From Paulinella micropora (taxonomy: Eukaryota > Cercozoa > Imbricatea > Euglyphida), in assembly GCA_009731375.1 (NCBI GenBank), contig BJOX01000273.1, positions 685,562-729,166 on the forward strand: a stretch of 43,605 nt of DNA, given 5' to 3'. Below the pieces are notes generated by a model, which worked only from the letters and a program-made list of their open reading frames with translations, was not told the origin of the DNA and searched no databases. The stretch's first letter is position 1. Every line of letters begins with the position of its first letter. The translations under genes were made by a program, and so were the position numbers. Of the stretch, positions 1 through 10,598 are shown one piece after another.

Positions 1-1
1 A

Positions 2-433
2 TCACATACTAAACCGCTCCTCGACCAACTCGAAATCCTTGATATCACTCAACTATATAAACTAAGAGTTTGTATAGAAATCCACCCATTCATCCATCCC
101 GCCAAAGAACTCAACAGACCACTACACGACAACACCTTCACCCCAACAAATCATATCCATTCATACCATACTCGACACTCAATCAAAAGCAACTTATTCA
201 TCGACCACAACACCCCATATCAAACAAAACTGTTCCTGCATCAATGGAACCAACTCCCACAAGATATCAAGGACACAACATCACTCAACATCTTCAAAAA
301 GCGGATAAAAGCTCACCTCCTAGAACAACAAAAACATAATAATAATAATGATAATAATAACAACAATGACTACAACACACACACACACACACACACACAA
401 AAAAACAAACATCAAAAACAAAAAAAAAATTAA
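2..433 (+). mobile_element. 3' end of a LINE (non-LTR retrotransposon) ORF2
   Basis: Frame 2 is open from the window edge to a TAA at 431-433. Its product has the typical C-terminal tail of LINE reverse transcriptase proteins: a stretch ending in 'HSYHTRHSIKSNLFIDHN', then 'LFLHQWNQLPQDIKDT' (the WNxLP signature) and 'SLNIFKKRIKAHLLEQQ'. This lies downstream of the polymerase palm, which would be to the left of the window. An AAT-rich tail follows at about 337-370, like the simple-repeat 3' tails of LINEs, then (AC)n. The clade (CR1/L2/Jockey-like) cannot be told from this fragment. Seen directly: open frame and motifs; the family call rests on recognition. Confidence 0.7.
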
Positions 434-508
434 TTAATTAATTAATAATTAACTTATATGCATACATATATATATATGCATAAATAAGTTTATATAGAGA
501 GAGAGAGA

Positions 509-563
<55 letters not shown>
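337..563. repeat. AAT, AC, AT and GA simple repeats
   Basis: AAT-type repeat (337-370), (AC)n (about 374-400), an A-rich and TTAA-rich stretch, and (GA)n (about 497-563). They follow the LINE end and include its probable 3' tail. Confidence 0.85.
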
Positions 564-565
<2 letters not shown>

Positions 566-1610
566 AGAGAAATCGAAATAAAGCAGAGAATGGCACATAT
601 GTACGACGAAACTATTGTGTAGACATTTTCTTCAAGCTTCAGCCCTACTACGCAAGTTTCTGTGCTGGTAAGAAAACATGGATGATAGAATCTCTTCTAA
701 TGATATAACAAGGTTGTCAAAGTTCCACTGTCCTATCTGCTGGACCAGATAGGACAGGAGACTCTCGATCATCAAGAAATGAAATAGCATGTTGTAGCCC
801 TACTATTGCCATTCCGAGCTGGATGGGAAAATCTGCGTGAGGTCAGGAACAGGACTGTTTCCTCAGACTAGACACGAGGCGAGTCTGTGCAATCTGAGAT
901 CAGATGCGATTTCGTATTAGGTCGAGGATCAGGGTAATCCACCATGCAGCCAGCGACTGAAGTTTCTTTCTCGACAGTAGTAGTGCTTATTTCAGCTGAA
1001 TTCTGAAGTGGGAGTTTGTGACGAGTATGTGTTTGCATAATTGTGAAAAACCTGGGAGCTGACAGCGAGTGCGAAGAAGAGATCTTGTTCTTCCTTCCTG
1101 GTTGAAGCTGCAAGACTCATAATGGCAGTATCAGTTTTTTGTTTGTTGGGTTGGTTGGTGGTTGGACTAGTGGTTGGGAGTTGGGTTGTGTTTCTGAATT
1201 GGGAAACGAATATCACATGACTCCTGAACACGTAAACCAATCACATGACTCCTAAACACGTACTGAAGTTACTGACACGTGGGATGTTTACGTAAACAAG
1301 CTTAATCAGGACAAACAAGGATTACGGAATGTGAACAATTTGGCAACTTTTCACCGCAAAAAAATATTAATTTTTAGTACAAATACAGGGCGATCACGGC
1401 AAAAAGTTTTTATCCCCATCGACCGTAGTTAATGTTCGCGCACCAAAAGTGACGGTGAAGCGTCCCGGCGAGGCGCGAAGTGCACCGAACGAAAAGCGTT
1501 GGTGGCACCAATGGAAAAGAAATTCTTGCGCGCCCGAGGAAAGGAAAACGGCATGATTTGCCGCCCGCTTCGGCTATTTTGGTAAGAAGCTTGGGAAGGT
1601 GTTGCCAATC
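564..1610. other. Gene-free host stretch
   Basis: No convincing coding frame, RNA gene or transposon was seen. Short open frames on both strands have no recognisable motif and overlap each other. A short direct repeat, 'aatcacatgactcct' type, occurs at about 1209 and 1239. Confidence 0.4.
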
Positions 1611-1898
1611 CAAAAAACTCCGTTTTGGACCCGGTTCAGAAGTGAAAAACCAGGATAGAAAGCCACTGCCCGTGAAATTATTTGGTGGGTTTGGAATGGG
1701 GAAAAAATTACGGAGGACCTTTTTATTTCTTTTATTTTTTGCCTCCAAAAAAGGTTATCTCTAACTTTTGTTTCTTCTGCCTCAAAGTTTTTTTGCATGG
1801 TAGTTCACACCTTGCGCTATTTTCTTTCCACCACACATTTTTCTATTTTCTTTCTCACACAAAAAATACTTTTTGATTCCACTTACGCACTGTCTGTG

Positions 1899-1903
<5 letters not shown>
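1611..1903 (+). repeat. Dispersed host repeat, copy 1
   Basis: About 290 bp running from 'atccaaaaaactccg' to 'ttacgcactgtctgtg'. It returns in inverted orientation at 30226-30545 (full length, with small indels) and at 6706-6840 (partial). All three copies run into (AC/TG)n at the same end. It encodes nothing recognisable. Three copies in one window suggest a dispersed, non-autonomous repeat or the arm of a larger fold-back element. Confidence 0.75.
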
Positions 1904-1934
<31 letters not shown>

Positions 1935-2160
1935 TGTCTGTGTGTGTGTGTGTCTGTGTGTGTGTGTGTGTCTGTGTGTGTGAGTGTGTGTGTGTCACTG
2001 TGTGTGTCTGCCTCTCTTTCTGTCTTTCTGTCTGTCCGTCTTTCTGTCTCTCTGTCTCTCTGTCTCAGACTAGTACTGCCTGTCCGTCCGTCCGTCTGTC
2101 TGTCTGTCTGTCCGTCTGTCTGTCTCAGACTGTCCGTCTGTACTGTCTGTCTGTCTATAC
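1903..2160. repeat. (TG)n and (CTGT)n microsatellites
   Basis: (TG)n passes into CTGT/CCGT repeats that include the unique tag 'cagactagtactg' at about 2066. The reverse complement of that tag occurs at about 6608, so this tract is part of an inverted repeat with the 6590-6840 region. Confidence 0.85.
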
Positions 2161-2540
2161 TGTATGTATTTAAGTATTTATGTACATATGTATGTATGAC
2201 ATATGTGTGTATGTATGTATGTATATGTATGCATGCATGTATGTATGTATCTATGTATTAAGTAGGTAGGTAGGTATGCATCTATGTATGCATGCATGCA
2301 TGTATGTATGTATGTATGTATGTATGCATGTGTGCATGCATGCATGCATGCATGTATGTATGTATGTATGAGTTTGTATGTATGCATGTTTATATGAATG
2401 TACGTATGCATGTACGCATGCAATGATGTATGTATGCATGTATGTATGTATGGATGTCTGTATGTATGTGTATGTGTGTGTATGTATGTATGTATGTATG
2501 TATGTATGTATGTATGTATGTATGTACGTATGTACGTATG

Positions 2541-2571
<31 letters not shown>

Positions 2572-2902
2572 GTATGTAATTTTAATTTGTAGGTATGTAT
2601 GTGGGTATGTATGCATGTATGTATGTATGTATGTATGTATGTATGTATATAGGTATATAGGTATGTAGGTATGTAGGTATGCAGCTATGTATGTACATGC
2701 ATGCATGCATGTATGCATGCATGCATGCATGATGCATGCATGCATGTATGTATGTATGTATGTATGCATGTATGTATGTATGTATGTATGTACATGTATG
2801 TATGTATGTATGTATGCATGTATGTATGCATGTATGTATGTATGCATGTATGTATGTATGTATATATGTATGTATGCATGCATGCATGTATGCATGTATG
2901 AT
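2161..2902. repeat. (ATGT/ATGC)n tetranucleotide array
   Basis: About 740 bp of ATGT with interspersed ATGC units. Its open frames (MYVCMYVC, HTYIHTYI) follow from the repeat and are not genes. Confidence 0.9.
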
Positions 2903-3021
2903 TTCCCCTCTCTCCCTTTCTCCCTCTCTCCCTCTCTCCCTCTCCCTCTCTCCTCTCTCCTCTTATCCATCTCTCTCTCTCTCACTCTTTCACTCTTTCT
3001 CTTTCTCACTCACACTCTCGC

Positions 3022-3096
<75 letters not shown>

Positions 3097-3210
3097 TTCA
3101 CTCTCTCTCCCTCTCACACACACACTCTCGCTCTCTCAGGCTCTCTCTCTCTCTCTCTCTCTCCGAGGCTCTCTCTCTATCTCTATCTCTCTCTCTCTAT
3201 CTCTCTTTCA

Positions 3211-3241
<31 letters not shown>

Positions 3242-3283
3242 TCTCGCTCTCTCAGGCTCTCTCTCTCTCTCTCTCTCTCATCT
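2903..3283. repeat. (CT)n array
   Basis: About 380 bp of CT-rich repeat with a roughly 90-bp higher-order unit ('cacactctcgctctctcagg' seen at about 3120 and again at about 3238). Serine/leucine-rich frames across it are artefacts. Confidence 0.9.
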
Positions 3284-4105
3284 TCATCATCAGCCTACCG
3301 TTATCAAGTAATATTGACCAACATTAATGATATTCAATAATTAGGTTTAATAATTTTGATAACGTTAAATAATATTGAATAATGTTGTTAAATAATATTA
3401 AGTTGAATAATATTTGAATAATATTGAATCAAAGTTATATCACACAATATTGAATAGTCAACACTGGCACTAATGGAAATTAATATTGAATAAGTTATAT
3501 TGAAGCATTACATCGAATAGTATTGAATAGTATTGATTAATATAATCAACTACTAATCATCCAGCAGTTGAATAATATTGCCACCGAATAAGATCAGTCA
3601 TATTATCAGTATGATCCAGACTCGGAATCATGAGTCACGTGAATACCGTACCGGACCGAATTCATATGTTATTACTATGATATTGTGTTAATTTTGAGAG
3701 TCTTCAAGTTTTTTAATCTATTTTAGTTCAACTTGAGTCCGTTCCTTCATTATGATAAGTTCAGTTTTATTATTAATATTAAGTGATATCAACTGCCACC
3801 GTCATAACTTGTGACTTGATTATGTTGATAAATATTGACTAATATTGATTCAAGTTGAACTCAACGGTTCATATTGATTGAGTGATACTGATTACTACAA
3901 TATTAATATTGATTAAAACTTGATTGATTATTCAAGTAATAACATCATAAGACGACGGTTGATTAAAATTGCCTGGATTTATATCATTGGCTGATTAATA
4001 TTAATATTGGTTTTTGTGTGTGTGTGTGTGTGCCAGTGTGTGTGCATAATCTTGATTAATATAGAATAATTTGATAATCATGTGGTCATAATGACAACAG
4101 TGTCG
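3284..4105. other. AT-rich spacer with degenerate AATATTGAAT motifs
   Basis: Non-coding, AT-rich sequence lying between the two large microsatellite blocks. Variants of AATATTGAATAATATTGA and GATTAATATT recur many times on both strands. A short (TG)n sits at about 4014-4032. No gene was seen. Confidence 0.5.
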
Positions 4106-4562
4106 GAATTATATACATACATACATACATACATGCGTGCATGCATGCATGAATGCATGCATGCATACATGCATACATGCATACATACATACATACATAC
4201 ATACATACAGTGGCATACATACCTACATACCTACATACCTACCGTGTCATACCTACATACATACATACATACATACATACATACATACATACATACGTGC
4301 ATACATACATGCATACCGCCATACATACATACATACATACATGCATACCTACATACACAAACATACACACATATACATACATACACACATACATACATAC
4401 ATACATACATACACACACACACATACAAACATACATACATACATACATACATACATCATTGCATGCATACAAGCATACATACAAACATACATAGAAACAT
4501 ACATACATACATACATACATACATGCATGCATGCATGATGCATGCATGCATGCACGCATGCA

Positions 4563-4595
<33 letters not shown>

Positions 4596-5296
4596 GCATA
4601 CATACATACATAAATACATACATACACATACATACAAACATACATGCATACATACATACATACATGCATACATACATACATACATACATGCATACATACA
4701 TACATACATACATACATATGTACATACATACATACATACATGCATGCATGACTGCATGCATGCATGCATTACATACATGCATAAATACATACATACATAC
4801 ATACATACATACTTACATATGCATGCATACATACATACATACATACATACGTACATACGTACGTACATACATACATACATACATACATACACATACATAC
4901 ATACATACATACATACATACATACATACATACATACATGCATACATACAAACATGCATACACATACATGCATACATACACATGCATACACATACATGCAT
5001 ACATGCATGCATGCATGCATTACATACATGCACACATACATACATACATACATACATACATGCATACATGCATACGTGCATGCATGCATGCATACATGCA
5101 TACATGCATGCATGCATACATACATACATACATACATGTACATACATACATACATACATACATACACATACATACACATACATAAACATTCATAGATACA
5201 CATACATACATACAGACATAAATACAGAGACAAACACACATACACACATACATACATACATACATACATACATACATACATGCATGCATACATGCA

Positions 5297-5328
<32 letters not shown>

Positions 5329-5508
5329 ATATAAATACATACATACATACATACATGCATACATACATACATACATGCATGCATGCATGCATACATACAT
5401 ACATAAATGCATACATACATACATACATACATACACACACACACAAGACATACATACATATATAGATACATACATACATACATACATACATGCATACATG
5501 CATGCATG

Positions 5509-5539
<31 letters not shown>

Positions 5540-5724
5540 GCATATATGCATATATGCATGCATATTCATACATACATACATACATACATACATGCATACA
5601 TACATACATACATACATACATACATACATACATACATGCATACATACATGCATACATACATGCATACATACATACATACATACCTACATACCTACATACC
5701 TACATACCTACCTACCTACCTACA

Positions 5725-5760
<36 letters not shown>

Positions 5761-6130
5761 TACATATATACATACATACATACATACATACATTCATACA
5801 TTCATACACACACACACACACACATACACACATACACACATACACAAACACACACATACATACACACATACATACATACATCATTGCATGCATGCATGCA
5901 TACATGCATACATATATTCATACATACATACATACATACATACATGCCTGCCATGCATACATATATACATACATACATACATACATACATACATACATAC
6001 ATGCATGCATACATGCATACGTGCATACATACATACATACATACATACATACACATACATACATACATACATGCATGCATGAGTACTTGCCTGCATGCCT
6101 GCATGCATGCATGCATACATACATACATAC
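4106..6130. repeat. (ACAT/GCAT)n array of about 2 kb
   Basis: Tetranucleotide repeat, the reverse-complement type of the 2161-2902 array, with ACAC and CCTA interruptions. All long frames in it (HTYIHTYM) come from the repeat. Confidence 0.92.
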
Positions 6131-6206
6131 ATACAGACAGACAGACATACAAGTACTCATACATACACATACATCTGTATATACATACATACATACATAC
6201 ATACGT

Positions 6207-6245
<39 letters not shown>

Positions 6246-6390
6246 TACATGCATACATACATACATAAATAAATATGTGCATACATACATACATACATAC
6301 ATACATACATACATACAAACATACATACATAGACACACACACACACATAGACAGACAGGCGGACAGAGAGACAGACAGACAGACAGACAG

Positions 6391-6427
<37 letters not shown>

Positions 6428-6705
6428 CACACACACACACACACACACACGTCTTTCTGTCTTTCTGTCTGTCTGTCTGACTGTCTCAGACAGTCAGTTT
6501 GTCTGTCTGTCTGGTCTGTCTGTCTGTCTGTCTGTCTGCCTGCCTGTCTGCCTGTTGTCTGCCTGTCTGTCTATGTGTGTGTGTGTAGACAGACAGACAG
6601 ACGGACAGTACTAGTCTGAGACAGAGAGACAGAGAGACAGAAAGACGGACAGACAGACAGGCAGACAGACAGACAGACATACACACACACACAGTGACAC
6701 ACACA
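6131..6705. repeat. (ACAG)n, (AC)n and (CTGT)n microsatellites
   Basis: ACAG repeats, then (AC)n, a CTGT segment (6450-6570) and ACAG again (6590-6680). The end pairs in inverted orientation with 1903-2110. Confidence 0.88.
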
Positions 6706-6840
6706 CACACAGACAGTGCGTAAGTGGAATCAAAAAGTATTTTTTGTTTGGGAAAGAAAATAGAAAAGTGTGTGGTGGAAAGAAAATAGCACAAGGTGTG
6801 AACTACCATGAAACCATGTAAAAAAACTTTGAAGCAGAAA
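6706..6840 (-). repeat. Dispersed host repeat, partial copy 2
   Basis: Inverted partial copy of the 1611-1903 repeat, closely matching 30235-30361 in direct orientation. It is cut at about 6840 by (AC)n. The Polinton-like element begins about 40 bp downstream. Confidence 0.75.
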
Positions 6841-6872
6841 TACACACACACACACACAGTGACACACACACA

Positions 6873-6878
6873 GTGACA
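6873..6878. repeat. Candidate target-site duplication, left
   Basis: 'gtgaca' directly precedes the first TIR terminus at 6879. The same hexamer follows the right TIR at 30220-30225. Six bp is the usual duplication size for Polintons. The caveat is that gtgaca is frequent in the surrounding (AC)n sequence. Confidence 0.6.
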
Positions 6879-7296
6879 ACTACTATAGGTACCACTATAG
6901 CACACTTATCTTTTTATATAAAATAAGGTTATTTTCATATAAATTCGTCTTACTATTAATTTCAATAAAAATATACATAATTTTATCCAAATTCAATACA
7001 AGCATTCTTAATAAATAAATAGTCCATATTTGAATTTCTCTCAAACTCTAAAAAAAAGATAACTAAGTCTAGCACAGCAGTAAAAACTAAGAGACGGGTT
7101 TTGATGTCTCTTCGTGTTGATTTGGCAAAAGATAGATGAGTTATCTTTTTTTTAGAGTTTGAGAGAAATTCAAATATGGACTATTTATTGATTAAGAATG
7201 CTTGTATTGAATTTGGATAAAATTATGTATATTTTTATTGAAATTAATAGTAAGACGAATTTATATGAAAATAGCCTTATCTTATATATATAAGCT
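6879..7296. repeat. Palindromic extra TIR (fold-back footprint)
   Basis: 6879-7063 matches the outer 185 bp of the left TIR. It is followed by the middle TIR segment in the opposite orientation (7064-7136) and then by the reverse complement of the outer TIR (7137-7284), truncated before its terminus. The next intact TIR starts at 7297. The switch lies at a short inverted repeat (aaaaaaagataact / agttatcttttttt) that flanks the middle segment in every TIR copy. This is what remains if a left and a right TIR recombine and all internal genes are lost. Confidence 0.8.
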
Positions 7297-7611
7297 ACTA
7301 CTATAGGTACCACTATAGCACACTTATCTTTTTATATAAAATAATGCTATTTTCATATAAATTCGTCTTACTATTAATTTCAATAAAAATATACATAATT
7401 TTATCCAAATTCAATACAAGCATTCTTAATCAATAAAGAGTCCATATTTGAATTTCTCTCAAACTCTAAAAAAAAGATAACTCATCTATCTTTTGCCAAA
7501 TCAACACGAAGAGACATCAAAACCCGTCTCTTAGTTTTTACTGCTGTGCTAGACTTAGTTATCTTTTTTTGAGAAAATGAAAGTCCTCTCCTGTTGCGAG
7601 TTTGATTAATT
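7297..7611 (+). repeat. Left terminal inverted repeat
   Basis: 315 bp from 'actactataggtacc' to 'gagtttgattaatt', matching the reverse complement of 29905-30219 over the same 315 bp with only a few differences. Termini read 5'-AC...GT-3'. Confidence 0.92.
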
Positions 7612-7651
7612 AATTTTTTTCATAAAATTTTTTACCACTCTATATAGACCA

Positions 7652-7940
7652 ATGACCACCCTCACCAGATTATGTGAGAAGTTTGAGAAACTCTCTATTG
7701 AAAATAAAAAAAGAAACATTTTCTATTACCGATGTTAAAAAGATAATTACTGACGAAATCCAAATGATTGAAAATGCACGGGCAGGCAAGCCAAAGGATA
7801 CTTTTCCATTTGGTAAATATAAAGGTAAGAAAATTCAAGATGTTGCAACTATTGATAAGCCATACCTTGAATGGGTTATGAAACAGCAGTGGTTTGATAA
7901 ATTTACTGACATTAAAAGTGAAGTAAAAAAATATTTGTAA
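7652..7940 (+). CDS. ExoX-C-like small protein
   Basis: The C-terminal half reads 'FPFGKYKGKKIQDVATIDKP' then 'YLEWVMKQQWF'. This is the FGKYKG...P.YLxW signature of the short domain found at the end of exonuclease X-like and many small viral proteins. The ATG at 7652 starts 'MTTLTRLCEKFEKLSIENKK'; a one-base shift in the A-run near 7705 moves into the frame of the conserved part, which alone is open from a GTG at 7674. It ends in TAA. It is the first gene inside the left TIR. Function unknown, possibly DNA repair or processing. A diverged relative is split between 7968-8303 and 10450-10598. Confidence 0.6.
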
Positions 7941-7967
7941 TAAAAATTAATATTTATATTATATAAG

Positions 7968-8303
7968 ATGACTGACCTGAACACCAAACAAGACTACTTG
8001 AATGAAATTGAAAAATTGAATCTTGACAGCGGCAATGTCAAAATGCCGACAATTAAATAGACCAAGCCTGATATTGTTTCTTTCTATGAGCAATACAAAC
8101 CCCGCGATGACAATGTGAAAGTGATTATTCCATTGGAGACCATAACGGACGAAGAAGAGAGCACTCCTTAGAAACATGTATCACGGAAATAAATGCTAAT
8201 GTAGGAGAAGAGATAGCGACTGCTACATGTACAGAAGAAGGATGTATATTAAAGAAAGATGTTGTTCTTCAATATTGTAAGTATAAAAAATTGAAAATTG
8301 AGC
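7968..8303 (+). pseudogene. 5' part of a second ExoX-C-like gene, broken
   Basis: ATG at 7968 opens a frame with TAG at 8058-8060 and 8169-8171 and TAA at 8190. A shifted frame then continues ('NANVGEEIATATC', 'LQYCKYKKLKIEP') up to the inversion breakpoint at 8304-8313. The likely 3' part lies on the minus strand at 10450-10598 and reads 'NEDVAKIDKP', stop, 'LEYLIQQPYF'. That matches the conserved end of the 7652-7940 protein. Reconnection follows from flipping the 2.3-kb segment. Function unknown. Confidence 0.5.
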
Positions 8304-9169
8304 CTTGTTAATGTTCCTTTCGAGGAGACTAAGTATTTTGAAGGTGGGGGTGATAATACTGCCACCCCTGTTATTAATGTTAGGTTTCCCTTTGGGTATG
8401 CTGTTTGGCAATATTTTTGAACAGGATAAGACTATTGGATTTAATGAAATTTTGGATTTGCGGATTGTTTGGGCTGAAACCAACCGCTCTTCATTCTATG
8501 ACACTAATGTAAGCTCTATTGCCACTGGTGCTGCAGCTACAACCTCTGGCGCTATCGTCTCTAACATAAATATATTCCTTGCTGTTGAGACTGACCCGAA
8601 TGTTATCCTCTGTGTCTAGCAAAAGATTGCGGGTGAAGGCTTTCCATTTAAGATTGAGTATCCTATCGCTTGGAAGCAGAGCTATCAACACAAAGTCAAA
8701 ATTATGTTATTAAGATGAATCGCTCGCAGGGTGAAAGAATTCGTCGTATTTATACTTCAGCCTTTCATTTCACTGAGAGTGCTAATACTTCTTTTGATAT
8801 AAAATTATTTCTTATTATACGACCCTTGACTGCTCTCGTCTTCAACAATTTGACATTGACACTTCTGAGAATGAAGACTATATGATTTTGAATGATAATT
8901 TGAAGGGGAGTGCTATCCTAAACAGTGATGTCTATCATTATAACTGGTTCCATGTAGATACTTGGGACAATAACCGCCCGCTGTGCGATAAGGACACCGA
9001 CTGCTATGAGGTGAGCGGTTTGAGCATTGACACTGAACGACGATATGAACTTGTTTCAAATACGAGTGCTAATGCAAGCGGTAATTGCATAACTAAACTC
9101 AACTATTACACATTCGTCATTCTTCAACGTAGTGTGCTTGTTAAAGAAGTTGAAATTCTAATGAGTTAA
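8304..9169 (+). pseudogene. Major capsid protein, C-terminal part
   Basis: Fragments in three frames together read as the second part of a double jelly-roll MCP of the polinton-like virus type: 'FEGGGDNTATPVINVRFPFG', 'GFNEILDLRIVWAETN', 'LQQFDIDTSENEDYM', 'LKGSAILNSDVYHYNWFHVD', and a C-terminal 'GLSIDTERRYELVSNT' strand region ending in TAA. Frame changes lie near 8418 (T5 run), 8690 and 8810, and TAG is in frame at 8617-8619. The matching N-terminal part is on the opposite strand at 10599-11125. The MCP forms the hexameric capsomers of the virion. Confidence 0.8.
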
Positions 9170-9221
9170 AAAAGAATAATAAAAATAAAAAATATTTTTT
9201 TTTATTTTATATACACAAGAG

Positions 9222-10463
9222 ATGACTACTCACCAGAGAAATTTAATCATATAAAATCCTGACGGAGAATTTATAAACGTCAGGGTTGGATATGATGATG
9301 ATATTGAAACAAATAATTCAAAAACAGCTTTTTGTGAAGCAGTAGTAGATCAATTAACACCAGTATTACAAGAAATCTTTCCATATACTATTAATACTAG
9401 GATATAGACGAAAACAGAAACAAAATCGTCTGTGTCATTTTTGAAAAATATGGCTGAATTGAAAACAACAGCGGATGCTACGGCAGATGCAAGACTGGTA
9501 AGTAAAAGGAGAATAAAATATAGAACTGGAATAGGGGTCCTAGCCAGATTTACTGCTCTATGGACCACGGACGATACAAAAGATTACTATTCATATATTG
9601 GAATAGGAAATGACCTTAACGATTGATTTTATTTTTACAAAAATCAAGCAGGAATGAATATCGAACATTATGTGGGAGGTGGTGCAGATTATATTGACCA
9701 AGAAGACTGGGACGACCCTTGCGATGGAACTTCGGCTATGCCAAACTTAGACTGGAGTAAAGGAAATGTATTTCAAATTTAATTTCAATATTTAGGTTTT
9801 GGTGCTACTAAGTTTTATATTGAAAATCACATAACATGATTATTTCAATTAGTTCATATGATTGACTATGCGAATGCTAATAATGGTGTAAGCATGCGAA
9901 ATACAACATTACTTTTTACAGCAGTAATGAGAAATGATGCAAAGACTGAGATACAATCACTTAAGACAGCGAGTGCTAGTTTATTCATTGAGGGAACGAA
10001 TACGATAAACACAAGAATAACAAACGAAGTGGAAGGAAGTAAAGCAGCAAACACAACTGAAAACACTATTATTAGTATCAGGAATAAAACAACATTTGAT
10101 GCGGGCGGTGCTAATTTAACAAATTATTCAAATCTTTATCTAACTTTGATAAGTATTACAAATGAAGATACTTAGTTAAATGTTGTCAGAATAGTATTAA
10201 ATGGAACACTAACTGAAGCAAGTTTTGCAGATGTTGATTCTAAGTATCCAATTGTAGATACTGACACAAAGGCGAGTGCTATCGCAAATGGAACAACAAT
10301 TTTTAAACTATATGTAAATTCTCAATCAACTCAACAAATCAATCTTAGAAGTTATGATATATACCTATCATCGAGTGATGTATTAACTTTTACGAAGAAG
10401 TCTGTCTCTGCTGGTGGAGGAGGAAATATCAATATTATTGCTAATTTTATTGAGGATCAGTGA
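9222..10463 (+). pseudogene. Fibre/structural protein with six in-frame stops
   Basis: One frame of 413 codons runs from ATG 9222 to TGA 10461 without a single frameshift, although it crosses TAA 9252, TAG 9405, TGA 9624, TAA 9780, TGA 9837 and TAG 10173. The product contains 'YYSYIGIGND', 'FYFYKNQAG', 'FQYLGFGATKFYIE' and 'FQLVHMIDYANANNG', a module I recall from structural proteins of marine phages and polinton-like viruses. In that module the TGA sites fall where glycine is usual and TAA 9780 where glutamine is usual. The C-terminus is threonine/serine-rich beta-type sequence. It is either recoded, read through, or a pseudogene. Confidence 0.6.
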
Positions 10464-10598
10464 TACAGAAAAAAAACAATGAAGGTAATATGATATCAAA
10501 GATATTTTTTATCACATCTTTGTTATTAAAATAAGGTTGTTGAATTAAATATTCAAGTTATGGTTTATCAATCTTAGCAACATCTTCATTACGGCGTG
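10450..10598 (-). pseudogene. Displaced 3' part of the second ExoX-C-like gene
   Basis: 'NEDVAKIDKP', TAA at 10558, then 'LEYLIQQPYFNNKDVIKNIF'. It aligns with 'QDVATIDKPYLEWVMKQQWF' of the 7652-7940 protein, where the stop position holds tyrosine. It is fused behind the MCP N-terminal frame because of the inversion. Confidence 0.55.

Noticed and set aside
2161-6300. CRISPR array
   Set aside because: No repeat-spacer alternation; these are uniform microsatellites, in a eukaryotic context.
1903-6700. Many long open frames with MYVCMYVC, HTYIHTYI or SLSLSLS
   Set aside because: They are translations of tetranucleotide and dinucleotide repeats in all frames, without any non-repeat coding signal.
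9222-10463. RIP-like C-to-T mutation as source of the stops
   Set aside because: It explains CAA/CAG to TAA/TAG but not the TGA sites, where the expected codon is GGA (a G-to-T change). CA dinucleotides also remain common in the gene.
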